Positions 23,591-36,940 of a DNA stretch of 64,000 bases are shown in pieces. The number at the start of each line of letters is the position of its first letter. The first letter of the stretch is position 1. A program made the translations under genes and the position numbers. Location: NCBI RefSeq assembly GCF_921293095.1, contig NC_060246.1, forward strand, positions 86,673,030 through 86,737,029, read 5' to 3'. Below the pieces are notes generated by a model, which searched no databases, had not been told where the DNA came from, and was given only the letters and a program-made list of their open reading frames with translations. The DNA comes from Ischnura elegans (lineage: Eukaryota; Arthropoda; Insecta; Odonata; Coenagrionidae).

Positions 23591-24719
23591 AATAAGTATA
23601 AATTTATCGACGAAAAAATTATGATCTATTCTTTCTTTAAGGTAAATATGTCGAGCCTCATGAGTAGTGGAATCAATCTCAGTCAAGGCCCCTTCTGTAG
23701 TTGCCACTTCTATTTTAGCTCGAAAAATTTTACAGTAGGACCATTTTAGTTGATATTCTATTTACAACAGTTAAATGTAACTACTGAAATACATTAATCT
23801 GTGATGGTATGCCTTACAAGCAGTTCATAATCCGATGTAGCCTAAATATGCGATTCCCTCATGGTTTACAGCATATCACGGAATGAATAGTTGTATGACT
23901 TTCAGTGCCACCTAATGAGTACCAATTTGGCTAAATATGTATCTGTAGGTACCTTTACTACAGTAAATTTCTAAAAATTTAATTTTTAAACGACATTCAA
24001 AGGAATTCAGCTTCCTATGTAAAAAAAACAGTTTACATATTATTATGACATCCTACATGCTAGTTAATATATGTTTTTATCCTACTTCATTAGATACTCA
24101 TAGTGTAATCGCCCGTATCTCGAAAATATTCACACCATATGGTATATTATTGACCCTAATTCGCATGAATATATTCGCATTCACTACCTATAAAAGTAAT
24201 TAATCATAATTTGGGAATGAGAATGATATTCTGACTCATGATAGGTGATAAATAGTCCGTATTATTGACTGGAATTTTCCAAGTAAATGGGAAGGCCTGC
24301 TTTTAAAATGGTTTTATTTTCGAGGACTATAAATGGAAAAAGGAATTTTAAAAAGTATGAATTATTTTTATATTTTTGCTTACTGCGGTCACCTTTTGAA
24401 TTTAGGTTTCCCTCGAGAATATTCAAAATTAAGTAGATATCATATTGTGCGGTATGTCTTGCTAAATTCATTAATTAACTGTGCAGCTTCGCAGGAAAAT
24501 CTACACGAACGCTTTTAAGAGTACTTTTAACTCGCGAATCGCTTTTTTTTCATTCCTGAACATGCTCAGTTCACCAGAATGCCTGGGGAATCCATCCGAA
24601 AAGTCAGCATTACGAGGAATCGCCTCTTATGTGAATGGTGCAACGAAAACGGACATAAAATATCCTCCCCTTCTCCCTACAGGTTTCAATTGTGAAGCTC
24701 GTCTCAGGCTGCCTGCGTG

Positions 24720-25130
24720 CGATGAGAGAGATTGAGGAAAACGTAGAAGGACGACTCTTTTCTGCGTGGACGAATTGCGGTGGGAAAGGGTGGGGTGGAG
24801 GATGGTAGGAACTAGAGAGTGCTGAGAGATTTTTAACGCAGGAGAGACCCTGGGATTGTGGGCGAGGTCGGGTGCTTGAGGGATTTCCCAGACGAGGACA
24901 GGAGCGAGGGTGGGGGCGAGGGGTTGTTGTCACATCAAGCTTCGGAGGAGGTGGGATTGAGGGAGGTGCGTGGGGTCAATGATGAAAAGAGCGGGGGAAT
25001 GTCGTCCTATCGTGATGGGAGAGGACCAGCATTCTCGGATCTTAGGGGGCAAGGGTCATGCGACATTCGTGTATGTCACATCGCGGACGGAAGAGTCCAG
25101 GGTGAAGGAATGGAAAGGGGTGTGGAGATA
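24720..25130 (+). other. Purine-rich block
   Basis: A G/A-rich stretch with local GGTGGG and GGGCGAGG runs in otherwise AT-rich intron. Open frames here (for example 24970-25326) look like low-complexity translation. No gene supported. Confidence 0.55.
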
Positions 25131-26019
25131 TATTGAAGAAAAGAAATTGGAAGGGCAAATTGGTGATCGTCGAAGGGTTGAGATTAATTGGTGTTTTCCC
25201 GCGTGGGAGAAACAAAAAATAAAACAATTATTGAAATATTATAAGCATTGTCAGGGGATTTGTACTCAATTATTTTCCTACTTCGTGAAAGCCAAAAGCT
25301 CTCTTCATGTTGACTCTTTTAATTAATGACCTCCCTTAAACGAGTGCAATGAATGTCAGAAACGAAGATAACCTTCTCGACGTCCACTTAAAAAATAAAA
25401 GTTTCTGTGTATTGTGCCACGTGATTACCTAGTGATAGTATCCGGTGTGTGGCAGGATTAACTATATTTCTAAAATGTATAGTGCGTGTTCAGTGGAGGT
25501 TTTTTTTGGGGAGGATATTCAAAGTTATTGATCTGAATGACTCAGGAAAATATTGGACAGAGCTTAATCTTATATTTTACAGCATAATAAAGCTCGAGTA
25601 TTGCGTTTCACAAATTTTAATTGGCTTTGCCGAGTATGAAAATATTGATGATTTACTTCATTTTCTGCCTTACTTTCGGAATTTTGGTGCTTTTTGTGAC
25701 ACGTGAACAATATGAGCGTCACATGTTTATATGCGGTGAATACGCAATCCTAACCTTTTTTCCTATGTTCAAATGGTTTTTAGGGGATAATAATACAAAA
25801 ATTGTTGCTAGTAGGCAAATAATTCCGAAAAAGTAATATTTTGAAACAGAAACGACAATCTAGGAGCAGAAATGAATGCAAACGTTGAGAAAGTTTACAA
25901 CGTAGTAGTTGGGTATTTGCAGTAATTAATGTTTTTCATAATGACATGCAAGCAAAAATTGAATCTCATATTTTTTCAAAAATATAAATCTGTTTTATCC
26001 CTTGGAAGTAATCATTATG

Positions 26020-27110
26020 CAGAGGATGATTAGACATAAGTTCCAACAACACATGTTGGGGCCATTACTTGATTTCTAGGTGCATTGACATAGATCATTG
26101 GTACATTTTAACGATATTATAATAGCACTACACTATTGATTAGAATTGCCGTTCTAGAGTATTTCACTCCGATTTATGATGAATAAGTACCGCAGTGTTA
26201 CATCAAATAGACGCTTTGACACTAACATCAAGATATTCAGGTTTTGTGAATCGATAATTTTAAACAATACATAATTAAACAATTTAAATGAATTCTCATT
26301 CATACAGAAATTAAATTGCATCTAGAAAACTCGTTACCCATATTTTAACGTATTGATACTTAGAGCATCTTTTTCTGGACTTGAGCAGTTATTTTAAGAG
26401 TAGCCATATGACTATGTATGGTATATGCATGCATATGCAGAGATATGTGAATGAAATTTCTGCTAAAAAGAGTGGAAAATAATTTTTTCTCAGAACTCAG
26501 GTTCCTCAGACTCAGAATCGGCAGAGACGGCGGAAGTTGAGGATGAATCTCATCAATATGGATCATGAAAAAACTTCCAGCAGCTTGTCCACGTACTACC
26601 AGAGAATTTATTTCGCCGTTTTCCTCATTGCGTGGAGCAAAAACTTGTGCCCTTTCCTAGTGGACTTCCTCCACTCTAAATCATAAATTTCTTTGAACCG
26701 GGGAGTATTGAATCTTCTTTCCGTTACAATCTCTTAATGAGTTAATAATTTTTTTCCATATTTGCTCAGCTGGTGTGTTAAAGTAATTTCGAGTTAGTAA
26801 TCTGAAATAGTCTTTAGTAACGATAGGATTGGATGATTACATGAATGATACAATTTGAGCCACTGTTTTTCTACGCGTGCATCAATAGAGCCCCAATAGA
26901 GCCCCTATTTCATGAAGCATCGACAAAAATTCATTTTTTAGGAATAAGAGCTTAAGTATAAAAACATCCTATAGGCGTGTACATCCTAACTACGCGTAGT
27001 TCCGTGAGGGATGACGCGGAGCATGATCAGACATACCATAGACCAGTTGGGACCATAGCTTGATTTCTCGGTGGTGAAGGGCATGGATATAGATCATGCA
27101 ACACAGTAAA
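26020..27110 (+). repeat. Pair of dispersed repeat copies 1 kb apart
   Basis: About 26022-26098 and 27012-27096 share GATGATTAGACATAAG/CATGATCAGACATACC, then GTTGGG.CCAT, TTGATTTCT.GGTG and CAT(A)GATCAT. Orientation is the same. Family unknown. Confidence 0.5.
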
Positions 27111-27436
27111 TTAGTATCACAAATTAGTCATATTTGCTGCTGCTTTTTGTGCATGTACTTTTATATCACAAAAAAATTGACTTAAACGCATGTGAAGAAC
27201 TAATATATATGAAATCTTCGACTCCTCGAATGAATTGAGGTACGAGAGTAAGAGGGTAAAGAGGTAGAGCTTTGAGGGTGATGTGAAGTGGATTCTAAAA
27301 TAAATAAGTTTTACAAAATTACTAATTTATTGTAGTTTAATAAGTAAAAAAATTGCCATTAATTTTATTTCTATATTTTTAAAATTAATTATTATTTAAA
27401 ATTAGTATAAATAATTTTTTTACTAATTTTGTCAAT

Positions 27437-27461
27437 GTTTTACGTCTGACGCATTATCAGG
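27437..27461 (-). other. Hammerhead-like relic (locus 2)
   Basis: On the minus strand CTGATAA is followed by a small stem (CGT..ACG) and AAAAC. Two core positions differ from the consensus CUGANGA/GAAA. Weak evidence. Confidence 0.2.
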
Positions 27462-29284
27462 ATACATTTCATTCAGTCTTCATTGAGCGCTATCATGTTT
27501 TTCTCCCCCGACGGAAAGTATTTTTCCATCTCATAACTGCGAGTTCAGATTGGCTGACCCAGAAGGTGCTGCGCAATGATGCATCAGTGGGAAGAAAGTT
27601 TTGACATTAATCCCGACATGATGGTACAAACATAGCAATTTAAAAAAAAATCCGCTACTGATTTGATGGAACTGGCGTGGAGACAACACGATTTCGGAGC
27701 GACGCTCCCCGCATCTTCTAATTCAATCGATCTGTTGACCCCGCGTGCGGCAGCACGGCGCCCTTTGAAGGGAGGAACAGGTGGGGCATCAACGGAAACT
27801 GGTATCGCTAGGGAATGAGTGCTGAGCAACCTGCGTTTTACTTGAGTGTAAATGCTTCTACCGTAGCACTATTTCTTTCTACCACTAGATGACAGAACTC
27901 GGCATTGGGAGCACCACGAATATTACAAAAGAGGATCCTCAAGTCGGCCTCCGAATATGTTGTTGACCACCGCGCATGTAACTGGGTTTACAAAAGTCGC
28001 CACTCGCGTCGCTGATGGACAAATTGATCCGAGTTGAACGGGGAAGTAAGGTATAATTAGGGGCATTAACCGAAATCATACAACTTTTGTCGTGATCTAT
28101 CAAATTAATTAGTTTTCAATTGTATTTCTCGCAAATTCCAAAAATTATGTTGCAAAATATTGGAAAAAAGTGGATCGTATTGCATTTATCACCGCGCCGC
28201 GGACATTTTTGAAAACCAATTAAAATGCGACCGAAATGGCAACAGAAATCAGCCTTCTGTGGGATGGAATTGGGTCTCCTCTATGCAGTCTCCTTGGGGA
28301 GCCTTCTAACAGGAGAAGTAACAGAGAGTCGTTTTTATGCTATCATCACAGTAGACGAGTTTGCGTAGCGTAGACCCTTTCGTATGAGTTCCTTTTTTGT
28401 GAATTATTAATTAAAGACATTTTTAATTACAAAGAGTATTTTTCATTGGCTTCCCGACGTCCCTACTTTGCATATCAGGTAAAAAATAGGTTAAATATAG
28501 CAGACGTTGGTTTAAACAAAGCCAATGGGAGAATGGGAAGGATTCAGCAAAGAAGCGGATGGAGATCACAAGATGGTATTCTTTTTAGTAAGCTTTTCAT
28601 CTGAAATTAAACAAGAGTGATGTACAAGTTTTCGCAAAATTTATGTGATTAAATTCTAATAAATAGATTAAGTAACTAGCCTGCGGTGGCTTGGAACATT
28701 TTCGTGGATGAGCCTAAAAAACTGAAGCCAGGGGAACATTTTCCATATTTTGTTTTCGATTTTGTCCACAGGACTCCGTTCTTACAAACTTGTTGCCCTG
28801 AGGTATATCATGCTCAACTCGATTCCACCGACTTAATTGGTCAAAGCGCGTGTCGTAAATATGTCGGTTCTTGGTAAATGATATTTACTTTAAAATTTTA
28901 ACTCTTCTCGTATTTTTAGAGGTGGATTTTTTTTTAGAATCCACTTACCATCACCCTCGGTGTTTTTATTCTTTCCCCTACTACACTCATGCCTCAATTC
29001 GTTCGATGAGTCGAAGATGCCATACAGTTCTTCATATGTATTCAAAGCAACTCTTTGGATAAAATAAAAGTACATGTATAACAGGTAGTAGCAAATTAGG
29101 AACTCGCCTGGGGCTCCTCGTTCGTTTGCAAAATCATTAAATATTCAGCTTAGGCGAACGAGTTATAACATTTAACTGCCATAAATAGCAAACTGCTTAA
29201 CGAAAAAACTCATATGATTCTTTAAAAGTTAAAAAAAAAATTTTAAATCTCTTCACCTACTTCTACATAATACCCCGCAAGCCG

Positions 29285-29485
29285 CCCAAAAAGGCGTGTG
29301 GCAGGGTGTGTTAGGACACCAGCCTTTTACACATAAAAAGGAAGTGCTCTAAGGAAATTACGACTAGCATTTATTAAAGTCCTTTATGGTTTGGGGGTGA
29401 AAACGAATTCCCATACCTATCCGTTCGGCAAAACATCTCTCTTAATTAATCGCTTCTGTCAGACCTGGAAATATAATGGGGCTCT
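29285..29485 (+). repeat. Dispersed repeat family D, 5' piece
   Basis: GCGTGTGGCAGGGTGTGTTA, GGACACCAGCC and AACGAATTCCCATACCTATCC-type blocks, then GACCTGGAAATATAATGG, parallel 3915-4110. The order and spacing agree. Confidence 0.6.
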
Positions 29486-30032
29486 AATATTATGCTCACC
29501 GTGTCGCTCTTAAAGATATCCATTCTTAATTGTTAATCTCTGTTTGAGTTAATTTAAGCCATTAAGATAGATTTGGAACAGAGCCCTTTTTACTTCAATT
29601 AAAGCGAACACGTAAAAGTAATTACAGCAACTTTGGGTCTTGTTTGTTTCTGGAACGTATGCTATTTTCTTCATTAGCAATTTTACCGCGTCGTAAAGCG
29701 CCCAATTATCCCTCGTCCTTATCAATAATTCTTTTCTCCTGCAAAATCCTGTCTTCTCTCCCCGGTCGTTTCACATTCCTAATTCAAACTATCCTATTTC
29801 GTTTCCATCTCTCCATTACCCGACTGAGAGTATGACGTTATTGAATATGTCTCTATGATAACCCCTTGATAATTTTTGTTTTACTAAAGGCGGAAGGACT
29901 AAAACTAGGGATACAAGTGATCTGTGGCACTAAATAGTTCATTTTTGCGCAAAAATAGGCTGACAGGAATAGCCTTGCGGCTATTTTCATTCTTTCATGC
30001 ACAATGGAGGTTCTAATAAAAATTAAAGTTGT

Positions 30033-30190
30033 GCAAAATATCCCAACGTAAATGTGCAACTTTGATATTCTTAGGTTCACAGATTGTGTGTAATCTCCCG
30101 AGCCACAATACGGCAAAATATCCCATCACAAAGGTGCGATTTTAATATTTCCTGGTTCACAAGTTATGTAGTCAAATTCGAGGAGTTTTA
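30033..30190 (+). repeat. 80-bp tandem duplication
   Basis: GCAAAATATCCCA starts at 30033 and again at 30113. Both are followed by (T/G)GTGC.A.TTT.ATATT and GGTTCACA.(G/A)TT(G/A)TGT. Two diverged units. Confidence 0.65.
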
Positions 30191-30513
30191 CGTGGGACTA
30201 TAGAATTCACGCAAGCTATTGTGAGGTAAGACGTGTTTGCCAACAGGAAACATGATTTTGGAATATGTATATATATCTTCGGAGCTAAATATTGCGCTAA
30301 TCCAGGATTTAAAGTGAGCCGTTCCCGACGGCACGACTTAGGTTTGCCGTGTGTTTAAGAAGCCGCAGGCGACGTGAGGTCGGGATGGAGGAGGCAGAAT
30401 GCTGGGAGGGAAAGGAGCCGGTGCGTCTCTAGGCTAATGCTCAACAGGAGGTGATGCGTAAGGGGAGGGGGCACAGGGTGAAGGAGGGGGGAAGAGGGGA
30501 GGGGAAAACTTAC

Positions 30514-30570
30514 ATCTTGGGCCTGGCTGTAGTCGAGGATGAGGAAGAAGAGGTATTGAGGCGTGTAGAA
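30514..30570 (-). CDS. Possible 57-nt exon on the minus strand (unproven)
   Basis: On the minus strand a segment of exactly 19 codons lies between CCCTCACTCAG (acceptor-like) and a consensus donor GTAAGT (30513-30508). In frame 0 it reads FYTPQYLFFLILDYSQAQD, hydrophobic and protein-like. Upstream, TAA stops this frame within eight codons, so without splicing it is not an extended gene on that side. All three frames are open over 57 nt. Another frame gives a Ser/Thr-rich peptide, so the choice of frame is not secure. The acceptor's pyrimidine tract is weak. It would be a nested gene or an exon of a gene on the other strand inside the Rgk intron. I do not recognise the protein. Confidence 0.25.
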
Positions 30571-31740
30571 CTGAGTGAGGGTAACCTTTAGTGATGAATT
30601 AGGTCGTTGGTTCGCAAAAGACAGTATGACAGCCTAGCTAGGATGGGTTGACAAGGAGTAGCGTAGGATATAAAATAGTTTTATTGGCATAGGATCAAGT
30701 CTAATAGAACACAAAATTCAGATGAATGTCAATGCGAGGAAAATAAAAAATAAACGTGAGAATATTTAACAGCTTTAATGCATACGAGAGTGAAAAAAAG
30801 GTACCAAATGTGGCCACAACTGCAAGCAACTTGGTGTGTATTAAAAATAAATCGATGTAATGTAGGATATTTTTTTTAAATAGTAGAAGAATTAACTATC
30901 AAGAAACATTAAATATTTACAAAAAATGAAATTTTATATTCTTTAATAGTCAAATTAAACCAAAATTCTCAAACGTAGAGTTAAGAGCCTCGATAGGTAA
31001 CGGTATATTACAGCTTCCGCTCCATTTAAGCAACATTATCATCTATGAGTCAGAGAAGAAATTATATGCACTTCCGGAGGTAATAGGTTTTTTTAACGGT
31101 TTTTAGAATATTTTTTTAATAAAAAGGGAAGAGACTCATGGTAGCTTATGTGTTGCTCTACTCATCGGAAGTTTTTGGGCCCGTAAGTTGAGAGCTTCAT
31201 ATGTTATTTTTGCAACGCTGTTTCTATTATCTAAAATTTACATAAATCTGAGTATGTGTTTAACTACCGTAAAGAACATTACTCACGCAAAAACCGTGCT
31301 CACTAAAACCATAAAATATATAAAAATAAAGCACTGAAGAAAATAAACACTTAATTTTTTTGTAATGTTATTTAGGTATAAACGGCTATCAAAACTATTC
31401 AATAGCATAACCTATAAGAGACTGAGTCTGGTTGTGAAGAACTTTCAAAAAATATGCCAGCAAATTTTTTTACACCTGAAAGTAACTGTCAGAGATTCAA
31501 GATTATCTTAAACGAATTTTTAATAGGTTGTTTTATGCTGCTTTTAAATTTCTTCCAATGATGGCAATCGGTTTTGTTCGTCGTTTTAAAAATGTTGAAT
31601 AGCATTTTTGAAAAGTGCTACCGCGCTTTTGTAGTGTTCGATATCAAATAATGTGCTCAATGAAGATGCAAGTGAGCATTTGATATTCCCTACCGATTTT
31701 AAATCATTTCCTTGAGCATTGAAGTAATAAAATAGGGTTA

Positions 31741-31879
31741 AAATTATAATAAGTATCTTGAGCAGTTAACTTTCACTTATACTACTACTTTAATTGAATT
31801 GAATTAGTTAGTATAAGTAATTTAATAAGAAAGTATTTGTGGTATAAGTAAAAGTTAACTGACCAACATACTTATAATG
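31741..31879. mobile_element. Small foldback MITE (139 bp)
   Basis: The left arm includes AAGTATCTTGAGCAGTTAAC then TTTCACTTATAC. The right arm, read inward, gives AAGTATGTTGGTCAGTTAAC then TTTTACTTATAC. Arms of about 37 bp have only a few differences. The target duplication is not evident. Confidence 0.65.
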
Positions 31880-34800
31880 AAATACCTTACGGTTAAGAAT
31901 GAGCCAGAGAATTCTGTAAAATGATAATACTTACCGCATGCCTCAAACTCGCAGCTCAAATCGGTTAATACGCCATATCATTTCCCTGTCTTAGTTAGCT
32001 CCCATACCCCATGGTGTAGCCCATTTTCGAGGAATGTACCCCACACAGCGTGGGCATATTCGAATGCCACACTGCTGCCATTAGTGGAATGTTCAGGCTC
32101 ACCATAAGGTTACACGTAACTCAGGTTTTGCAAGCTAATCCCCTGGGGATTAATCCGGGGATACTTGATAGCATTCACCCTATCATCTGGTAACAACAGT
32201 GTTCTCCTGGATCCATCTCTCGCCGTACTTGCTGCAATATTCTTGAGTTCTAATCCCATTACTGGCATTTCGTTGGTAAGCGATTAGTTAGAGCACAACT
32301 CTGTACGAGTTTTATTACCGTGTCTGAGAAAATGAAATCATCTATATGCAATTATGAAATTTTACTCCCTATTAGACTCAGATCAGCTGTCAACCTCCAT
32401 TTTGATGACTTATTAGCAGTTTATTCTTTGAAATATTATCGTTATAGATTTGCAACATTGTGATTGTGTTTTAAACACTGTCCCTTGTCTATGATAAATA
32501 AATGTTGCTTATTCGTATAATGCGACGAAATATTGATCCAGATCACGTTTTAAATTAATTCAAAATTATATTTAAAGAATTTTATTAAAGGTTACCTAGG
32601 GTGAAAAAATTTTTTGAAGAGCATACTCATGGGAAAGATGGAATTAGGCTACGGAAGGAATTTAATAAATGCCGATAAACACGGTTTAATAAATGTACGC
32701 GTGGTGGAAGTGGAATCTAACTTAAGGATTGATTTGGTTTTAAAACTGAGTTGAAATTAAATTTTTCTGATGCCACACTTTTCCTCTTTGAATCAAAATT
32801 ATTAAATTCACGCCTTAGCAGAAGCTTTATATAAGTAGCCTGGCTAAGCTCGGCCGGTTTCTATGATGACACCTTCCTAATAATTCCCTCTTATCCACGT
32901 ATATCTTGGTCATATTGTGGCATACTCTTTACCGCGTTCATAGTTAATGATACAAATAACAAATTCATCCCTCGATAAAATTAAAATTGAATTTTAGCTC
33001 TCATACTTCTCATTTTAGCCCTCAATTCTCATTCAATTCACGGGCAATGAGGTTTCTACCATCTTTTAAAACGGCCTTTTGATTGTTTTTCATCGCCATT
33101 CCATGGAGAACGACGCCGGTCAAACGTGGAGGAATAACATCCTGGTAGCCGCACCGGGGAGTTTTATTTCCTCTGCAAGGTCGTTTCTTGGATTGGAGAG
33201 GTAACTCCTCATTCCCGCTCCCCCGTTTATGACTTGGTTAGGCGCGTAAAGATCGTTAAAAGACGCCGCACGTGGCCTCTCCTCTTGGACGTCTGGCTTC
33301 AAACACCCGCCTCCAGTTGTAGGGATGGGACCGAAGTAATGGCTCGCTGTAACTCTAGTAGTGGAATGATGGCTCAAATGATTGCTGCAGTACTAAAATA
33401 AATACAGAGTACTCAAGTAATGAAATCAGCACTCAAGTTAGCAATGATTTCCAGTACAATGTTAGTAATCATTTCCCGGACGAAAACAATTGCAATCAGG
33501 TTTCAAATTTATGTTTTAACATTTATGTAAGATATTTGCATATTCGCCGATGTATTCACTGCTTATAGTATTCAACGCAGAGCTTGATGGCTCGGTCATG
33601 ATAGTATCACCTGGGTATTTATTTTATTAATTTGAGTTCTCATGTAATCACATGAGTTTTGATGTTGTATTTTGAGTACTAGAGGACTAAGAGGTATTTG
33701 AGTATCCAATTAAGGTGCAATGCATTTCCCAGATATATTTGGTTTAATTGCTACCTTCAGCGGAACATAAAATGGATGCTTGAGCCTCACTTACACGTGC
33801 TCATCATTTGTGTAATCCCTTGCAATTGTATTTTAGTAGCGACTGTTCCTACAAACCATTAAGCTGAGTTGAGAGTCGAACCATTTTTCTGTGCAGTTGT
33901 TAATCCATAAGCATTCTTTCCTTTCTCTCAAGGATTTTTCATCGATAACTGCAGAGAAGAATGAGGCACCGTACCCCATACCTAATACACAGATTTGAGA
34001 TGTGTTCCTATGCACTCAAGTAAGAATTATTTTCCTTTTTACAGGTATATTTATTATTTAATTACACATTAATACCTAAATTTACTTAATGATCTTTAAT
34101 TTATCACACTTTCAACTAATCTACGTTCCACGTTAAGTACCATTAGCTTTAAATTTCACTTAGCTTGGTAGTGGAACAACGTAAAACGAAAACATTTGGT
34201 CATGTAAAATCATTTCCAACAGGGGAAATTAATTTTATCTAGATAGATAATAATCTACTTAAGGATCTGTTCTCCAATAAATCGCTGATACAGAGCAAGA
34301 GAAATATAAAATATGTTTCAACGAATCGATGCTTTCAGCCGATTTCATTCCGCGGGTTTTCAAGATTTGAGTGCCAAAAAATGTTCATGCCACATTTCTT
34401 TGTATTAATTGATACCTGATTTGAGGTGGTGAGAAGCCGAGAGGGACAAGTAATTATTTTCTATACTTAATTAGATACAGAAATTAGGTAAAGAAAACAA
34501 ACTATATCAACTAGATTTTCCAAACGATGTAAGAACAGAACAGAGAATCACTCGTATCCCTTGGCCACCGGGTTTTTGTGTATCTCTTACATCATTTTCG
34601 GTACCTAACTCACAAAATCACTAGCACCCCTTAGCTTATCACCCCCTCATATGATATTTTTATTCACAAATGGTGTAGCCAAAATCTTGAACTCTGAAAA
34701 TGATTTCACCGCTGTTTGACGCGTTTTGGAATAACGATGATCATCACGATATTGGCGCTATCTATGCCTCGATATCATTTTTGTCATTTTTTGCTTAGTA

Positions 34801-35120
34801 ATTTGGCAATTATTTCTCGATGAAGGGTAAAGTCTAGGTACTTTTCCTTTGCATTTCCAGTACGCAGATCACTTGAGGCTTAGTGATAGACCTCAAAAGT
34901 AGCTCACGAGTGAAATATCAGAAATGGTAAATCCTCTTTTAAACAACCTACCCCTCTATTTTTCATTATATCCAGCGCAGTCTATGAGCCATTTCATCTC
35001 AGAGAATTTCCGGGCGTTGAGAAAGGCTAAATATTTATTCGCCGCTCATTTCCTGCACAGTTGCCTTCCTCTGTGAGCAGCGCGATCTCCGTGTTTTTAT
35101 CTCATCCTCATTTCGAAAAT

Positions 35121-35797
35121 TTGGATTCCAAGTTAAATGTAAAATGGGAATTCCCGGAAGACTGCTTGATAGCTTTATAATTATATACTTGGGGAATTGT
35201 GGAGAAAAGGTTTTAGTATGGTTAATATCGTGCATACTGCATCGCTTCGCATCACTTGGTCAAGTACGGAAGTAAGTAATTCACATTATAACATGATGCA
35301 TTATACTATATATAATGAGTTTCATAGCATAAGGTAGTGCCACTGTGATTTTAACTTATTTTTCTGGAAACGCCTTTGTTGAAAGAACATGAAAGACTAA
35401 TTTTCGCATTAACTGTCATCAGGGAAATTCCCCTGGGCCGGTAATCGAACCACGGACCTTTGACTACGGAGACATCTACAATTTGGATTCCTAGTTAGAA
35501 GTAAAATAGGAATTCCCATCTGCGCGGTATCTCTTCATTTATATAGTTGGAGTGTTTTGGAAAAAATATGACTAGGATCTAGTATGGTTAATAGTTTGTT
35601 TATTCATCGTTTCGCATTACTTGGGTTCTCAGTGAGTAATGAGTTTCATAGAATAATGTAGTGCCACAGTGATATGAACACATTTTTTGGAAATTTCTTT
35701 AATGAAAGGCCATGAATGAATAATTTTCACATGAATTGCCAGGAGGAAAATTCACCTGGGCCAGGAGTCGAACCACGGACCTTTGAATTTTCGCTAC
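35121..35797 (-). repeat. Tandem pair of tRNA-like (family C) repeat units
   Basis: Two diverged direct copies lie side by side: about 35121-35457 and 35483-35797. Both start TTTGGATTCC..AGTTA and share AGTATGGTTAATA, TAATGAGTTTCATAG, GTAGTGCCAC and CCTGGGCC. Each ends in ATCGAACC/GTCGAACC..ACGGACCTTTG. On the minus strand this reads as a tRNA-like GGTCCGTGGTTCGA (box B). The second copy also keeps a box A-like GAGCGCAATGATCTGCG. Unit 2 lacks about 35 bases of unit 1. Confidence 0.75.
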
Positions 35798-36751
35798 GCA
35801 GATCATTGCGCTCTACAGGCACCTAATAAAAATTGCCATCGAAAATCAGGAACCTGGATGGCGAAGTGTCCTTCTCCGTGATCCGAATAGCGTTCGTGGT
35901 TCGATTAACGGTCCAGAGGATTTTTTTTATCGTGGAAATTTTTGTGAATATCTCCGTCGTTCACGCGGCAGGCTTCGAAATATTACAAAAACGGCTAATG
36001 CGTTTCAGCAATCTTGCAGTGAAGTATTTACAGATGTGCCGCTTAATGAGCGGATTTTGATGCTCAGCTTCCAATTATATTTATGTGCAGAGATGAATTA
36101 GGGTTTGGGTCGGAAAGAGATCATGCAGGGCTTACGAGGCTTATTTCAATCATTACATGACTTCGAGTTCTCCTTTGAGACCGACTTTCGTAAGTTCAAC
36201 GATCTGTAAATCCTATCCCATTAGATGCCATTCAAACGGTCGCAGTCGGCTAACCGTCGTATTCTAATTAAATCGATTCGTTCTTTCCTCCCGTTTGATT
36301 TTATCTTCTTCATGCTATTCCTCTTGGTCTCATCAAGAAATCGATCAAATTCAAATGAAGGAGATTAGCATCCGTAGGTAAACATCGAATTTGAATTTAA
36401 AAAAAACTCTCCAGAGACTGTGGATTTCACTAGAGTAAAAATATTTTAAAGACTCAATTCTTATACGAGTCACACCATTAGAGAAGGATAAATATCTTTT
36501 ACAAATAGTAATTTTAAACGTGTGTGGTAACTTGATTCATGATTGTGGACTTCTAATTATTATTTTATCATCAAAACTCTTCGTCTTCACGTGCTCAGGG
36601 AACCTCTACTCGAGTTTTATTACCATTTCTGCTCGTTTAACTTTGGATATTCAGTCTCAAGGGAGATAATAAAATCGAAGAGGGTAATCGCCTCTAAGCT
36701 GAAAGATAGTATGCCTTATCCACACTTCGAACTTGTCTAATGCAATTCATT

Positions 36752-36940
36752 TCGCCGGCCTCGGTGGCGGCGGGGTAAATTCCTCGCCTGCCAATCCGAA
36801 GGTCTGGGATTCGAGTCTCGCCTGGGTATGCTACCCTTATCTAGGGCACTGGTGTTCTTTTACGTTTAACCGTTGAATTTTATGAAGGATCCCCATTTAA
36901 AGGCTTAATAGAGCTGTTTTTGATGGTGGCGCAATACACA
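36752..36940 (+). mobile_element. tRNA-derived SINE, family A
   Basis: The head GCCGGCCTCGGTGGCGGCGG followed by GGGATTCGAGTCTCGCC gives RNA polymerase III box A- and box B-like elements at the right spacing. Then comes GGGTATGC and an AT-rich body. AATTCAT lies on both sides (36744-36750 and 36941-36947), a possible target duplication. The body is homologous to the copy at 38.99 kb. Confidence 0.75.

Noticed and set aside
27875-27892. CTCF-like site CCACTAGATGACAG
   Set aside because: One mismatch to the core and no supporting context; a single match of this kind is expected by chance in 64 kb.
33120-33377. 85-codon minus-strand ORF in balanced-composition DNA
   Set aside because: No recognisable domain, no splice context that I could support, and nearby frames are also open.
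35410-35460. tRNA gene on the minus strand
   Set aside because: Only the B-box arm is tRNA-like and it is part of a tandem repeat unit.
36754-36830. tRNA gene
   Set aside because: Box A and B are present but no acceptor stem pairs, and the same head recurs at 38.99 kb with a shared body, so it is a SINE head.
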